Assembly: GCA_937625935.1 (NCBI GenBank)
Contig: OW569371.1
Location: 415,055-479,054, forward strand
DNA: 64,000 bases
Reading direction: 5' to 3'
Origin: Tetramitus jugosus
Taxonomy: Eukaryota; Heterolobosea; Eutetramitea; Acrasida; Vahlkampfiidae
Below the pieces are notes generated by a model. It was not told the origin of the DNA and ran no database searches. It was given only the letters and a program-made list of their open reading frames with translations. The translations under genes and the position numbers were made by a program. Below are positions 40,275 through 50,600 of this stretch, piece after piece. Each line of letters begins with the position of its first letter. Position 1 is the first letter of the stretch.

Positions 40275-42368
40275 TTACACAGTTGACCCTGTGACAGGGT
40301 TCTCCGAGTTTACAGTGGTTGACGGACGCTTCCAAAATTTGACTTTCCGTGACACTGAGCGCACGGTGAACTTGAAAGAGAGCAGTGCTCTTTTGATCGA
40401 AATAATCACTGGTTTCAATAGTACTGATAATCTTTGATGAACTCCATCGACCAAGTATCGTCTGTCTGTAGGATCTTTAGAGGAATCATATCGCTCGAGC
40501 GATCCAGTCTCATGATTGTCCAGGTAGTACAATTGCCTCTTGCTGAATAACCTAGGGAGAAAGAACTTTCGCAATGGAACTAGAACCAGGATAAGTACAG
40601 GGAAAATAATGGCAGCTGGAGTCCAGGTTATGGCATAAATCACTCCCCAACATAGTCCCTGAATTACAGTAAAAATGAAGATATGGAACAGAGGCACCTC
40701 TGATACGAATGAGTAAGGCAAGTTGCTATAGGTTGCTGGATCTCTGAACCACAATTTCACACGATCCGCAAATTGAATACCATTAAAACCAGTTACTCCC
40801 ATGAACAAGAATAATCCTGTGGTAGCAGCATGAGGAATAACTCGCAATACCTTCTGTCCAAATACAGCGAATACACCAATGATCAAAGATTGCATAAATC
40901 CAGTGATTCTGTTCTCTCTGACTTTTACAATCATTTCTCTCTTCTTTCCGTGTTCATCTTCCACCTTCTTCACAGTCGCAAGACTAATGACATGCAACGG
41001 AGCTTGAGGCAGTAAACCAGTCACGAATGGAATTCCAAGAAGACTGGCAATAGACATCATGAGTCCAATCACAAAAATATCCCAATGAAATGCTGGTCCC
41101 TTCTTCAATTTGAATTCTGCTCTCTGAGATAGAATCGAACTGACATTGTGATCAAAGAAGAACAATGCAGTCAAAACAAAAGCTGGTAGAATAGCAGCAA
41201 AGTAAGCCCACGCAGGCATTGCTTCTGATCCTCGATAGTGAACAATCCATCCTCGATCCATTGTCGGCTTAAAACCATCTGGTACTTCCAAGAGAGGGAT
41301 TCCTACCTTTCGTAATCTCGGTATGTACACGATGGCTGTGAAAATTCCAACACTAATTGCAACTGCCAAATCAGCCAAGATCTTTCGCAGAGGCTTTGGC
41401 AAATACTCCCATGATCTGGCATAATGAAGACTATAGGCCACATAAAACATTCCAATCGCAACAATAAAACAAAATAGTGCTGCTTCTGTCGAGTAATGAT
41501 TAAAGTATTGCACGAGAGCCATAATGGCATCTTGAATGAAGATGACTCCAATCAAAACTGCAAATACTTCGTCTGAAAACCGGGTCACGTATTTGACCAA
41601 GTTGGATAAGTTAAACACGGCTAACAGCATGTGCATAATTGAACTCCAGAATCCAATCACACAATACCATTGCAGGAAAGGTAGCTTGAATTTTGCTGCC
41701 AAATCATACACTGTCGTAATGAAAATAACAACAGGACCAGTTACACCCACAATCACCAATGGTTGGCCTGCTAGAATCGCGAAAATCATTCCAAACAACG
41801 CAGTTGAAAGCAACACTTCAGTGACACCAAAAACACCCTTTGTAATCTCTTCCAAGTGAACACCAAAAGTCAAAGCTGGAGCTATTGAGCAAAAGAACAT
41901 AAAAATGACTGAAACAATACTCTTTGGATGTATTCCTTGATACAAATCGGAGAAATACAATGGTATTCTCCTCTTCAAATCGCGATAAATACCAATGAGA
42001 GGAATCCAATCTTTTCTGGAACTGGTATCCTTGTGATGCAACACCATTGCGTCGACCAATTTTTCTTGGTGATCCTCCGTCGCTTCGAATGGTACTTGAA
42101 CTTCAGGTTCAATCCCAACATCATTCTCATCATCATCACCTCCAAACACGGAATCAAAATCAAAATCAAATAAGCTTTCACCATTCAGATTCACAATATG
42201 ATGATCAATGTCGTTCAATTCGTGATTTGTCGCCACCACAGCAGTTTTCATCGTTAGTTTCTCAGTGCTCGCAATGGGAGAAACACTGTGGACGTTGTAG
42301 CTCACGTCTTCCTCATCATTCACAGGTGACTGTGGGAGAGAAGGAGTTGTTGGAGGTGTTGAGGTCAT
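40275..42368 (-). CDS. SLC4/BOR-type anion (bicarbonate or borate) transporter
   Basis: I start this at the ATG at 42368 (MTSTPPTTPSLPQSPVNDEE), giving 697 residues. An open frame reaches an ATG at 42542, but that lies 5 bp after the AATAAA of the upstream gene and adds a Cys-rich, unlikely stretch. A disordered acidic N-terminus leads to the SLC4 transport core of 12-14 helices. Diagnostic stretches are IFAILAGQPLVIVGVTGPVV, FFDHNVSSILSQRAEFKLKK and PFVTGLLPQAPLHVISLATV, as in plant and yeast BOR exporters and animal SLC4A11/AE proteins. The family moves bicarbonate, borate or protons across the plasma membrane; which applies here cannot be told. The large cytoplasmic domain of animal anion exchangers is absent, as in BOR proteins. 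Confidence 0.9.
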   Translation of the reverse strand: MTSTPPTTPSLPQSPVNDEEDVSYNVHSVSPIASTEKLTMKTAVVATNHELNDIDHHIVNLNGESLFDFDFDSVFGGDDDENDVGIEPEVQVPFEATEDHQEKLVDAMVLHHKDTSSRKDWIPLIGIYRDLKRRIPLYFSDLYQGIHPKSIVSVIFMFFCSIAPALTFGVHLEEITKGVFGVTEVLLSTALFGMIFAILAGQPLVIVGVTGPVVIFITTVYDLAAKFKLPFLQWYCVIGFWSSIMHMLLAVFNLSNLVKYVTRFSDEVFAVLIGVIFIQDAIMALVQYFNHYSTEAALFCFIVAIGMFYVAYSLHYARSWEYLPKPLRKILADLAVAISVGIFTAIVYIPRLRKVGIPLLEVPDGFKPTMDRGWIVHYRGSEAMPAWAYFAAILPAFVLTALFFFDHNVSSILSQRAEFKLKKGPAFHWDIFVIGLMMSIASLLGIPFVTGLLPQAPLHVISLATVKKVEDEHGKKREMIVKVRENRITGFMQSLIIGVFAVFGQKVLRVIPHAATTGLFLFMGVTGFNGIQFADRVKLWFRDPATYSNLPYSFVSEVPLFHIFIFTVIQGLCWGVIYAITWTPAAIIFPVLILVLVPLRKFFLPRLFSKRQLYYLDNHETGSLERYDSSKDPTDRRYLVDGVHQRLSVLLKPVIISIKRALLSFKFTVRSVSRKVKFWKRPSTTVNSENPVTGSTV

Positions 42369-42546
42369 GCTTCTTTGTTTTCGGTATTTTTTCACACGAG
42401 AGAATTCTCTCCCACAGAATTCTTGAACACACTTGCCCATTGGGTAATACACCGCTTTCCCGAGCCGCGGAATCGATCGGGCATTGCACTTGCGAGTGAA
42501 ATGCCTCTTTGAGAAAAAACTGCGACACCTACCTCCACACATTGTT

Positions 42547-42552
42547 TTTATT
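42547..42552 (-). terminator. Polyadenylation signal of the small secreted Cys-rich gene
   Basis: AATAAA on the minus strand lies 23 bp after the stop of the 42575-43141 gene and 5 bp before an in-frame ATG (42542) of the transporter. This argues for the downstream transporter start at 42368. Confidence 0.45.
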
Positions 42553-42574
42553 GAGATCAGGACATCTCAGTTGC

Positions 42575-43141
42575 TTAACACAAATGAATCTTTTTCTTGC
42601 AAATGTAATTTGAGACAGTGTTGGCAACCTTGTTGATATCAGTAGTCTTTTCACAACTCTTTTGAATGGTAGCTTTAGCAGTGTAGACAAGAGCTGCACA
42701 CACAACAGCACCGACCACAGTCTCAATCAACGGAAGACAAGACTTGTAGCTAATCAAGAAGGAACCACAACCAAATGTCTTGACAACCTTCTTCACACCA
42801 AACTGACATGCACTACACTTGTTAATACCCTGAGCATCAGACATTTGCTGATGATGTTGGAGCTTGAATGGATTGAAGAGGCGATCTTCCATGGCAGAGA
42901 GCTTGAGCAATTCTTGTTCAAGTTGTTCCTTTTGTTGAGCAATGGACTCAAACTTGTTTTGGAGCTTGATCTTGTAGTCATTCAAACGGTTCTTGTTACT
43001 GTTGTTGAATGATGGTGATTCAACATTGTTCACATGTTGTCTTTGGTTGTTGAATTTTTGAGAGAATTGGTGTTCTGCGAGGACGCATGCAGGAACAAAG
43101 AGAACGATTACACACAAGAGAATAATGGTCTTGAGATTCAT
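42575..43141 (-). CDS. Small secreted eight-cysteine protein, saposin-like or halocin C8-like
   Basis: This 188-residue protein starts at the ATG at 43141 with a signal peptide (MNLKTIILLCVIVLFVPACV, cut near residue 23). Residues 24-105 form a Gln/Asn-rich, partly coiled-coil pro-region (QQKEQLEQELLKLSAMEDRL). The C-terminal 80 residues carry eight Cys in the order C-x2-C-x12-C-x9-C-x12-C-x14-C-x16-C-x6-C, opening with KCSACQFG and ending ICKKKIHLC, with a hydrophobic centre. The opening CxxC and closing C-x6-C fit saposin-like proteins such as amoebal pore-forming peptides. The extra Cys and the CSAC start resemble the haloarchaeal peptide halocin C8. The layout (signal, pro-region, compact Cys-rich domain) suits a secreted or granule membrane-active peptide. 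Activity is inference. Confidence 0.7.
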   Translation of the reverse strand: MNLKTIILLCVIVLFVPACVLAEHQFSQKFNNQRQHVNNVESPSFNNSNKNRLNDYKIKLQNKFESIAQQKEQLEQELLKLSAMEDRLFNPFKLQHHQQMSDAQGINKCSACQFGVKKVVKTFGCGSFLISYKSCLPLIETVVGAVVCAALVYTAKATIQKSCEKTTDINKVANTVSNYICKKKIHLC

Positions 43142-43370
43142 TTTGAGAGTAAGCTCAGGATGTGATGATGACGAGGTGGTGTTTTATAGTTTTTTCGATA
43201 ATATCTTGGGGTTGTGTGTGATGACATGCGGGATGTCAAGCGACGTGTGGACGGAATTATTGACCGAAAAGGAACGAGAGGCGATGAATCGGAATAATTG
43301 GGTTAGATGTGGGTAAGAATGAGGAATAGTAAGATGGAATTAAACTTGCGGGGCGCATGGTAAAGCTTGA

Positions 43371-44885
43371 TTAGATTGATTGGCCCTTGTTGTTGGCATA
43401 GCGTACCATTGTATGATAAAAATCTAGGGCAGTATGTGGATAAAAACTCCTCTCGCCATACTGTTTGAATGTTTCACCACTCGGACTTGCTGCATGGACA
43501 TCAGCTCCGTAATCTATCAACATTCTACCCGCTGTATCTCTCACTCTCTTTGAAATACCTCCATTATCTGTGAGAGCGAATAGTGGAGCTCTCCATCTTC
43601 CGTGTAAAAGAGTAAATGTTGCAGCGTCTGCTCCACCTTCTAATAGTAGAGGCAGAACATCTAGAATGACTCCAGGATAACTGTTGAATCTCCAAGATAC
43701 ACAGCCATTAACCAAGGAATCCTTCGAGATGTATCGGTGGTGGACATTTGCACCGAAACGAATAAGTAGTGGGATCACTTGAATGCAATGGCGTGTGCTT
43801 GCACGTAATGCTGCATAGACCAATGGATCATTGTTGAAATCTTCACTAAATACTCGTGCTCCATTTGTGAGCAATAAATGCAAAATTTCTTCATCATTAT
43901 TCATCTGATATTCGTCATGGATCACCCAAGTAACCAGTCGAGTAGGGACATCAGATGGCTCTGTTAAAATTAAGCCCTGATCAATAAAGTATTTCAACAC
44001 TTGTTTCTTCTTGTCACTGAGAGGAATTTGTTTGATAAAGTTTGAAATGTGAGTGTGAGACACTTTGGAAATATCAATCTGATACTTGTCAAGAAGATCA
44101 TAGCCATGATCTGGATACAGCACACAAAGGAACATGGCAGTAGTTTCAATGTGAATGCACACCTTCTCTGAAACTTCCTCCAACAGTAAATTGAATATGT
44201 CATACGGTACTGTTGCAGTCACGCATGTCTGAAGATAGTTCATATCAGTTTTTCTTTTTGTCTGAGGCAAGTATTGAAGGACTGTTCTCACGATTTCAAT
44301 ACTCTTGGTCAGGATTGAATCTTCTAGACAATCATGGCCTTCTCCATACGGTGGTAACTTGTATTGTCCAAACAGGGAACGTAAGGTTTCAATCACATAT
44401 TGCTCACAAACATTCTGGTCGTTCTCAGCATAATCACACAACAATAAGTGAGGTACACGCTCAAACAATCGGGTTATGCCAGAGTTGAACATTTCGTCAC
44501 TGTCAAAAGATCGAAGAAGATTCATAATACGATCATACTTTTCCTTTGACGCTGGTTCCTTACAAGCAATTGATAGTTGTTTTCCAACTCGATCCTTCCT
44601 GCAATTCATTACAATTTCTCTCATAAACTTCTTTAGTGCATGTACATCATCTCGTACAGCATCTAATGCTGATAACTTGGTAAACATCTTGAGCTTATGT
44701 CTCTTACTTGATGCACTGAGGTGCAATCGATTCAACAATGAACGACTCAAGTTGGCCCAGATGAACGCGTTGTGGTTCAATGTGTGAGCAAGGATCGTAC
44801 ATGTTCTTGTCAAGTGACTTAATGTCTTCAGATCGTCATGGTACTGAGATATGACGTTGAGCAAATCACTTGGCAGATTTTCCAT
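43371..44885 (-). CDS. F-box protein with degenerate ankyrin repeats
   Basis: I use the ATG at 44885 (MENLPSDLLNVISQYHDDLK), which opens directly with an F-box-like motif after an A-rich leader, giving 504 residues; an ATG at 44975 would add 30. F-box proteins bind Skp1 in SCF ubiquitin ligases. The C-terminal half contains ankyrin-like units (LHLLLTNGARVFSEDFNNDP, VIPLLIRFGANVHHRY, LPLLLEGGADAATFTLLHG, AGRMLIDYGADVHAASPSG), likely the substrate-binding part. The middle is helical with scattered Cys. There are no membrane helices. Ankyrin and F-box proteins are abundant in amoebae. Confidence 0.7.
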   Translation of the reverse strand: MENLPSDLLNVISQYHDDLKTLSHLTRTCTILAHTLNHNAFIWANLSRSLLNRLHLSASSKRHKLKMFTKLSALDAVRDDVHALKKFMREIVMNCRKDRVGKQLSIACKEPASKEKYDRIMNLLRSFDSDEMFNSGITRLFERVPHLLLCDYAENDQNVCEQYVIETLRSLFGQYKLPPYGEGHDCLEDSILTKSIEIVRTVLQYLPQTKRKTDMNYLQTCVTATVPYDIFNLLLEEVSEKVCIHIETTAMFLCVLYPDHGYDLLDKYQIDISKVSHTHISNFIKQIPLSDKKKQVLKYFIDQGLILTEPSDVPTRLVTWVIHDEYQMNNDEEILHLLLTNGARVFSEDFNNDPLVYAALRASTRHCIQVIPLLIRFGANVHHRYISKDSLVNGCVSWRFNSYPGVILDVLPLLLEGGADAATFTLLHGRWRAPLFALTDNGGISKRVRDTAGRMLIDYGADVHAASPSGETFKQYGERSFYPHTALDFYHTMVRYANNKGQSI

Positions 44886-45350
44886 CCTTTCTGTTTTTGC
44901 TTTTATCCAACGAACTTCGGAATGGAACTCAGGCCAGCATTGAAACTTCAAGTTAATCCCAAAGGCCTGGAGCATTTTACCAAAATCGCCTTCTTCCTAC
45001 CCACTCGCCCTTTCACCTTCTCCACGTAAGTGTGCCCGAATAACAGAAAAGAAAGTTGCATCTCTTTCCAAAAGAAAGCTCGGGACAGTTCATCGGGATG
45101 CGAATCAAGTCGATCGACCAAAGCAAAAACGCTGAGAAAGAACTGATGCCAGAAAGAAGGCTAGTTCAGAAGAGGTGGTGGTTTGACCAATTTGAATGAA
45201 TAGTTGAACACTGATACCATACTCTTACTTCGCTAATCGATTAAGCAAGTCCTCTCTTGCTCTCATCTCTACGGAGATTGTGAATGGGCGCTTTCAACAA
45301 TGAGAATTGTTGTGGAGAGGATTGAGAAAACAATAGACCTGCCTTATTGT
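44886..45350. other. Intergenic region between two minus-strand genes
   Basis: About 465 bp hold the promoter of the F-box/ankyrin gene, including the alternative ATG at 44975, and the region downstream of the RCC1-like gene, which ends at 45351. I see no repeat, RNA gene or supported small gene. Confidence 0.25.
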
Positions 45351-46628
45351 TTATTGTTCTGTAAAGATATCGACATCCAGTAGTAGCTGCCTCTGAACAG
45401 ATAGCAACTTCTCTGCGAATGTGCGTGCATTCTTGGGATCTGGCTTCAGGTACAAAAACCGAAAGTAAATTCCAGAAGCAAAGTCAATGATAAAATCAGC
45501 TCTCGCAATTTGTTGGATCATATCTCTTGGTTGTCTTAATAATGAAGTTGTATAGATAGGTTCGGACGTGCTGTGCCCACAATCACCTCCACCATTGGCT
45601 CCAGTTGTGTACACTTCATTATTTTTATCGATGATCATCGTGCTCACATAACCAAACAAATGCTTCACTTGTCTAGTTGGGAAATCAAGCTTTTGGGGAA
45701 CCGTCACGGAGTACCGCGTATTGTCAATCACTAATCGGTGATCTGCGTTGTATCCACTAGCATAGACACATCCATCTTCCGTTCCAAAGAATGAGTGCTG
45801 AGAGCAGGCTCGTATCCATTGTATCTTTCCAGGGACATCACATAATGTGAGTACTCGTTTTGTTCCTTCTGAAGTCAATTGGCCATAACTTGAGGAGCCG
45901 ATGCCATAGCATTGACCATTACTCAACAGCACCAATGTGTGATCATCACCTGATTGAACATCTGTGACGAATGCTGAGGAATTATCATCACCCATGATAC
46001 CAGGAATCTTCAGTCTGGATATGGTCCTCTCCACAAACGCACTGAACTCGCCAAGTGCATACAAACAACCATCATTCGTTAAGAAAAACATGGAGCTTTC
46101 CGTACCATTCATCTTCACAATTTCCTTGCCGTGAAGCTCGTCTGGCAACTGTACTTGAGTCAAATCAGGAACAATTGCCGATTGATCAATCATATTCACA
46201 CCTGTGAACCATATTTGATTCAAAATGGAAGAGTAATAAAAAGCACTCTTTCTTGCTGTTCCAATCAAACTTACACAGAAATGATCCAAAGCAGCCAAAT
46301 GAACGATATGATTTGATAATGTTTCTCCTCTGCTTTGGGGTGAAATCATATGCAACAATTCCTTGTCACGATGACCTTTTTCACCCATATAAAACACTTG
46401 TGACAACTCTGTTGTCAAAATGTAGCAAGAATCACTTGTACATTCCATTTGTTTGATCGATTGATGTCTCAATGGTTTTGCCAAAAATCTGTCGTAAATC
46501 TCAAAGTACACTGGTATTCTTCGAGGGGTGCGAGTCACAGAGTCGATATCATAGTGGAGAGGAACCATCATGTTATTTGGTTTGAGACCAAAGTGATTCT
46601 TGCCAGCAAAATAAACATGCCTGGACAT
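45351..46628 (-). CDS. RCC1-like repeat protein
   Basis: This 425-residue protein starts at the ATG at 46628 (MSRHVYFAGKNHFGLKP). It contains at least four RCC1-type blades, each with a GxxY/V, G, hydrophobic pattern: LTNDGCLYALGEFSAF, LLSNGQCYGIGSSSYGQLTS, TEDGCVYASGYNADHR and IDKNNEVYTTGANGGGDCG. RCC1 repeats fold as a seven-bladed propeller used for guanine-nucleotide exchange on Ran or simply for protein binding. The blades are irregular and no Ran-exchange signature is clear, so the role is unknown. There is no signal peptide. Confidence 0.75.
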   Translation of the reverse strand: MSRHVYFAGKNHFGLKPNNMMVPLHYDIDSVTRTPRRIPVYFEIYDRFLAKPLRHQSIKQMECTSDSCYILTTELSQVFYMGEKGHRDKELLHMISPQSRGETLSNHIVHLAALDHFCVSLIGTARKSAFYYSSILNQIWFTGVNMIDQSAIVPDLTQVQLPDELHGKEIVKMNGTESSMFFLTNDGCLYALGEFSAFVERTISRLKIPGIMGDDNSSAFVTDVQSGDDHTLVLLSNGQCYGIGSSSYGQLTSEGTKRVLTLCDVPGKIQWIRACSQHSFFGTEDGCVYASGYNADHRLVIDNTRYSVTVPQKLDFPTRQVKHLFGYVSTMIIDKNNEVYTTGANGGGDCGHSTSEPIYTTSLLRQPRDMIQQIARADFIIDFASGIYFRFLYLKPDPKNARTFAEKLLSVQRQLLLDVDIFTEQ

Positions 46629-47618
46629 TGTTTGTGCTTTGGTTTTTTGTTTGCTTGTTCAAACCCTGAAACCCAACAATACGGTAAATCCATCTATGAG
46701 GTTGAGGAAGCCCTAAACACAAGCTCTCTATTGTCGTGAAATGTTCATGAAGAGACGATATCGGTGAACGAAAACATGGAAGATACTCATCGAGCTGAAA
46801 TTAACTGAACACTCACTTTAACTCATGTTCCTTGTGAATTGAATGGCTTGTTGAATATCTTGTTTCTTCCATGAGACGACATCCCAATCAGTCTCCTGAC
46901 CTTGAAAGCTTGTTCACATCCATTTTGGTTTTATGTTTCATTTCTCCGATCGACACAAAGGATTTTCTCCAAGTGCTATCAGTATCTCTAGTTACAACCC
47001 CATACAAATATCTATCCAATCGTGTGGGGCAATGGGATTCGCATAAGTGCAACGACCTGATGTGTCCAAGACCTCAATAGGAAGACTTTTTAGCTGTCAT
47101 TTTTTTTCTGCTTGTCCCTTCTATTGCGCAAGAATCTCCTTACGCGTAAGGTAAAAAGCTGACTTTCACACAATGGTCAGTAAAAGTTTGTAGTTTTGGT
47201 TTTCAAACAGGATCAGAACCCTCATACAGTGCCCCGCAAAATCAAACTGTCAGATCCTAACGGCAACAGCGCTGAAGACTTGGATGGAAAATGCAATCGT
47301 AGGGAAAGCAGATATCGTTTCGGAGCAGCATAAATTGAGCGAATGGTGGCGCCCGTCAATAAGTGTCCATCAGTGCACTCACAAAATGAGAATTTCTTCT
47401 TTGCGCTCCCCAACGGACTGGTGCATTTTCTCTTTTTGGAGAAGTTCACTTGACCTTTTTGGGTGAAATTTGAGCGCTTCTTAAGGCGGTTCATGTGAAC
47501 GAATTGACCCCTCACCCCCGGTGGCACGAGCAACTGTCAAAGTTTGTGACAAAGTGATAGTGCCAATTGAGAAACATCCCAACAATTTTTGAAAAACTCT
47601 CAACTGCCTCTCATCGTC
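46629..47618. other. Divergent intergenic region, about 990 bp
   Basis: This lies between the RCC1-like gene and the cyclase-homology receptor gene, which point away from each other. It holds one notable site, a perfect 14-bp palindrome at 47138-47151 (listed separately). Small open frames at 46871-47080 and 47222-47533 have no recognisable features. No RNA gene is seen. Confidence 0.3.
47138..47151. repeat. Perfect 14-bp palindrome CCTTACGCGTAAGG
   Basis: The sequence equals its own reverse complement over all 14 bases. It lies about 470 bp before the cyclase-homology gene and 510 bp before the RCC1-like gene, so it could be an operator for a dimeric regulator. Confidence 0.35.
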
Positions 47619-50600
47619 ATGGTATCAACGACCAACAGTCGTAGTGCAGCCGCAGCAGAAAGCACCGGTCCAAACAATTTGTACAACCAACCCATTGACC
47701 GAAGACCATTCATTCAAGTTGCACAAGAGTGGACTGTTGCCATTGACCAGAAAGTGCAGTCCAAGGTGGTTCAGAACAAAACCACTTCTGATTTACCCAA
47801 GTTGACAGCGATTGAAGATGAGCGCTCCTTTGAAGAGTTGCTCGTGATCATGAACGAGCAAGAAACTGTGAATGCGCGGTTTTTGTTTGCATGCAGAAAC
47901 GGTAGTGATGCAGTGTCTCTCCAGTTATTGAACCACTTGGTTGAGACGTGCAGTAGTGACAACAGTTTGTTCACCAAATCTGCTGTGAGTAAGATCACTG
48001 ACCAAGACAATGCCAATTGCACACTCATGCACGTTTGTGCACAAAGAAACAAGCCTCAATGCATGGAATTCTTAATGTCATTCAAAATGTCAGTCGATGT
48101 ACTCGATTCTCTGTCATCCACACCATTGCACTTTGCAGTCGCTCAGAACTGTCATGATTCAGTTCTCTTTCTCTTGAACAAGGGTGCCAACATCAACGCA
48201 AAAGACTCCTATTCCAAGTTTCCTCTGCTCATTGCCCTCAAACACAAGCATTATGCCTTGGCAGAATTGTTGGCTTCGTTCCGGCCCGATGTTCACTTGA
48301 GGGTATCTAAAGGAAACACAGCCTTGCATATTATGGCTGAGGAAGGTGACATTACTGCAGTTAGGCTTCTAGTAGAAACATTGAATGCATCTCCTATGAG
48401 AAAGAACAACGAAGAAGAGAATGTACTGTATAGCGCTCTTCCTCATTTCGAAATTGTTCAGTATCTGGCTATCCAATTTGCTTCAAAGGGCTTGGATCGC
48501 TTGATTGGCAACACAAACACTTCTGGTAAGAGCATTTTACACAAGTGTGGAGTTGATGGACACATTGATAATTTCTTGTTGCTTTTGAAGTATATGAATC
48601 TTCGCGACTTCAACCAGAAACAGATTGAATCATTATTGAACACCATGGACAAGAGGGGAGACACCCCACTGCTTCTCGCAGTAAAAAATTCCAGAAAGGA
48701 GCTTGTCAGATTCTTAGTAGAGTGTGCTGAGGTTGAGTTGAATGAAGGAGACTCAACCGGTACAACTGCTCTTCAAACAGCGGTGAACATTTCTGATAAG
48801 GATATAATCAACACTCTCTCTCAGGCGGGAGCTTCTCTGAAGCCGAATAAGCACGATGAGGAGGAAGAAAGTAATAACTGTTCTACTTGTATCACTAGTA
48901 TGACTACTACTCTGGTGCTAATACTTTCTGTCATCTCCATTATTTGTGTTGTAAGTATGACTGCGATTTCTCTTGGATTTTATGGAGAAAGCATCAAAGG
49001 AGAGACCAAGGCACAAAGAAACGCCTCTTTTAGAGAGGTTTCTGACCATCTAAAAAGCGAGCTCTCAAGGCATACGGTATCAACGATCGCAGGTCTCTCT
49101 GCATTTCAAGATAATTTACTTGACACAAGTACTTCTCTTCAGAATGCTTATGTTTTCTCATTCAATTACATCAGATCGATGTTAAACATTTCAGATTTAA
49201 TGGTTGATGTTTGGTTCGGCACTCCTGAGGGAGATCAAGCCGGTGTATTTGCATTCCCCAATTCTCCTATCGATGTTTACACGATGAATGCTACCCAAAT
49301 GCTATGGGTGCATCACTTTGCTCCATCTCTCTGGAATCAGAGCATGGAGCAAATCATTACTACAGGCGATATCGAGTACGCTAATGCAACAGAATTTGAC
49401 AAATTTGGAGATTTTTATCAAACTGCAAATAATTCGCTTGGACCTGCTTGGTCTCTATCCTATGCACAATTATCCTTACCAGGAGCTCTGTATATTTCCT
49501 TCATGAATACAGTGAGAGATCCTATCACAAAGGAAATGCTATTATACATGGGAAGTGATATCTCAACAGAAGCCATATCACTGTTCTTGACCGAGAGATC
49601 AGTTGATGGGTCGACAATTGTTATTATTGAAAAATCTACAGGTTATCTGATCAGCACCAGTGATCCTAATTTTTTGGTTTATTCAAATAATGGCATAGAC
49701 ATTGAACGATTTGATGGAAGTACTGGCAATAATGGACTCATTAAGAAAATGCTCAGTTATGTCAGGGGGCGGTTTGGTTACAAACTGGAGAAAGTGGAAT
49801 CGACAGCTTATGGATTGTTTAAGTTTGAACAGAGAGCTTATCTCCTTACCATTGGTGAGCTGAAAGATGACTATGGCCTGGATTGGCTCATAGTGCAAGC
49901 TGTACCAAGAGCTCTCTTCTTTAAAAGTTTCAAAATTGCAATCGGGTCTATGATTGGTCTGACCTGTGTACTGCTCATATTTGGAGTGATAGTATCTATT
50001 GGAGCTTCTGTATTGTTCATGGCTCCGTTGAAGAGGTTGTCATCACTGGCAGAAACAATCAAATTATTGCAATTGGAAGAGGTAGAGAGAAAATTAGCTC
50101 AAGACATTTCTTTCTTTTCGGAGATAAGAAGCTTACAGAGTTCCTTTGGGTCAATGTCTCTCAGATTGAAACAGTTTAGACAATTTATCCCAGAGCACAT
50201 TTTGGCTGTGATTGAAACAGAAGTAGCGCACAAGGAGATTCTAAAACAAGAAACCCTTTCTGCAACGGTTAATAAGGGCTCATCCAAAGGTCCTTCAATT
50301 GAAAAGAAAGGAGAGGTGGAGCTAAACACTATGTCCGAAACCTGTTCTGATACGCGCGTCTCTACTGTCCATGCCAATTATCACTCTAAGGGCTTGGTGA
50401 AAAATGCTCTCACTTCAGGTTTGGTCAGTGGGACTGTGTCTGTGATGACCATAAAGTTTGATGATTTGGCACAAATCTTGGAATCCTATTCGAGTGCGGA
50501 TGTCAATGAAACCATGAAGGATTTGTTAACTGCAATTAAGGACAAAGTAAGAGAATCAAATGCTCAATTGGTGTATCACTCACACTCTCATGCTGTCATC

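Noticed and set aside
42369-42542. N-terminal extension of the SLC4 transporter to the ATG at 42542
   Set aside because: That ATG lies 5 bp after the poly(A) signal of the upstream gene, and the extension is Cys/Arg-rich and unlike transporter N-termini.
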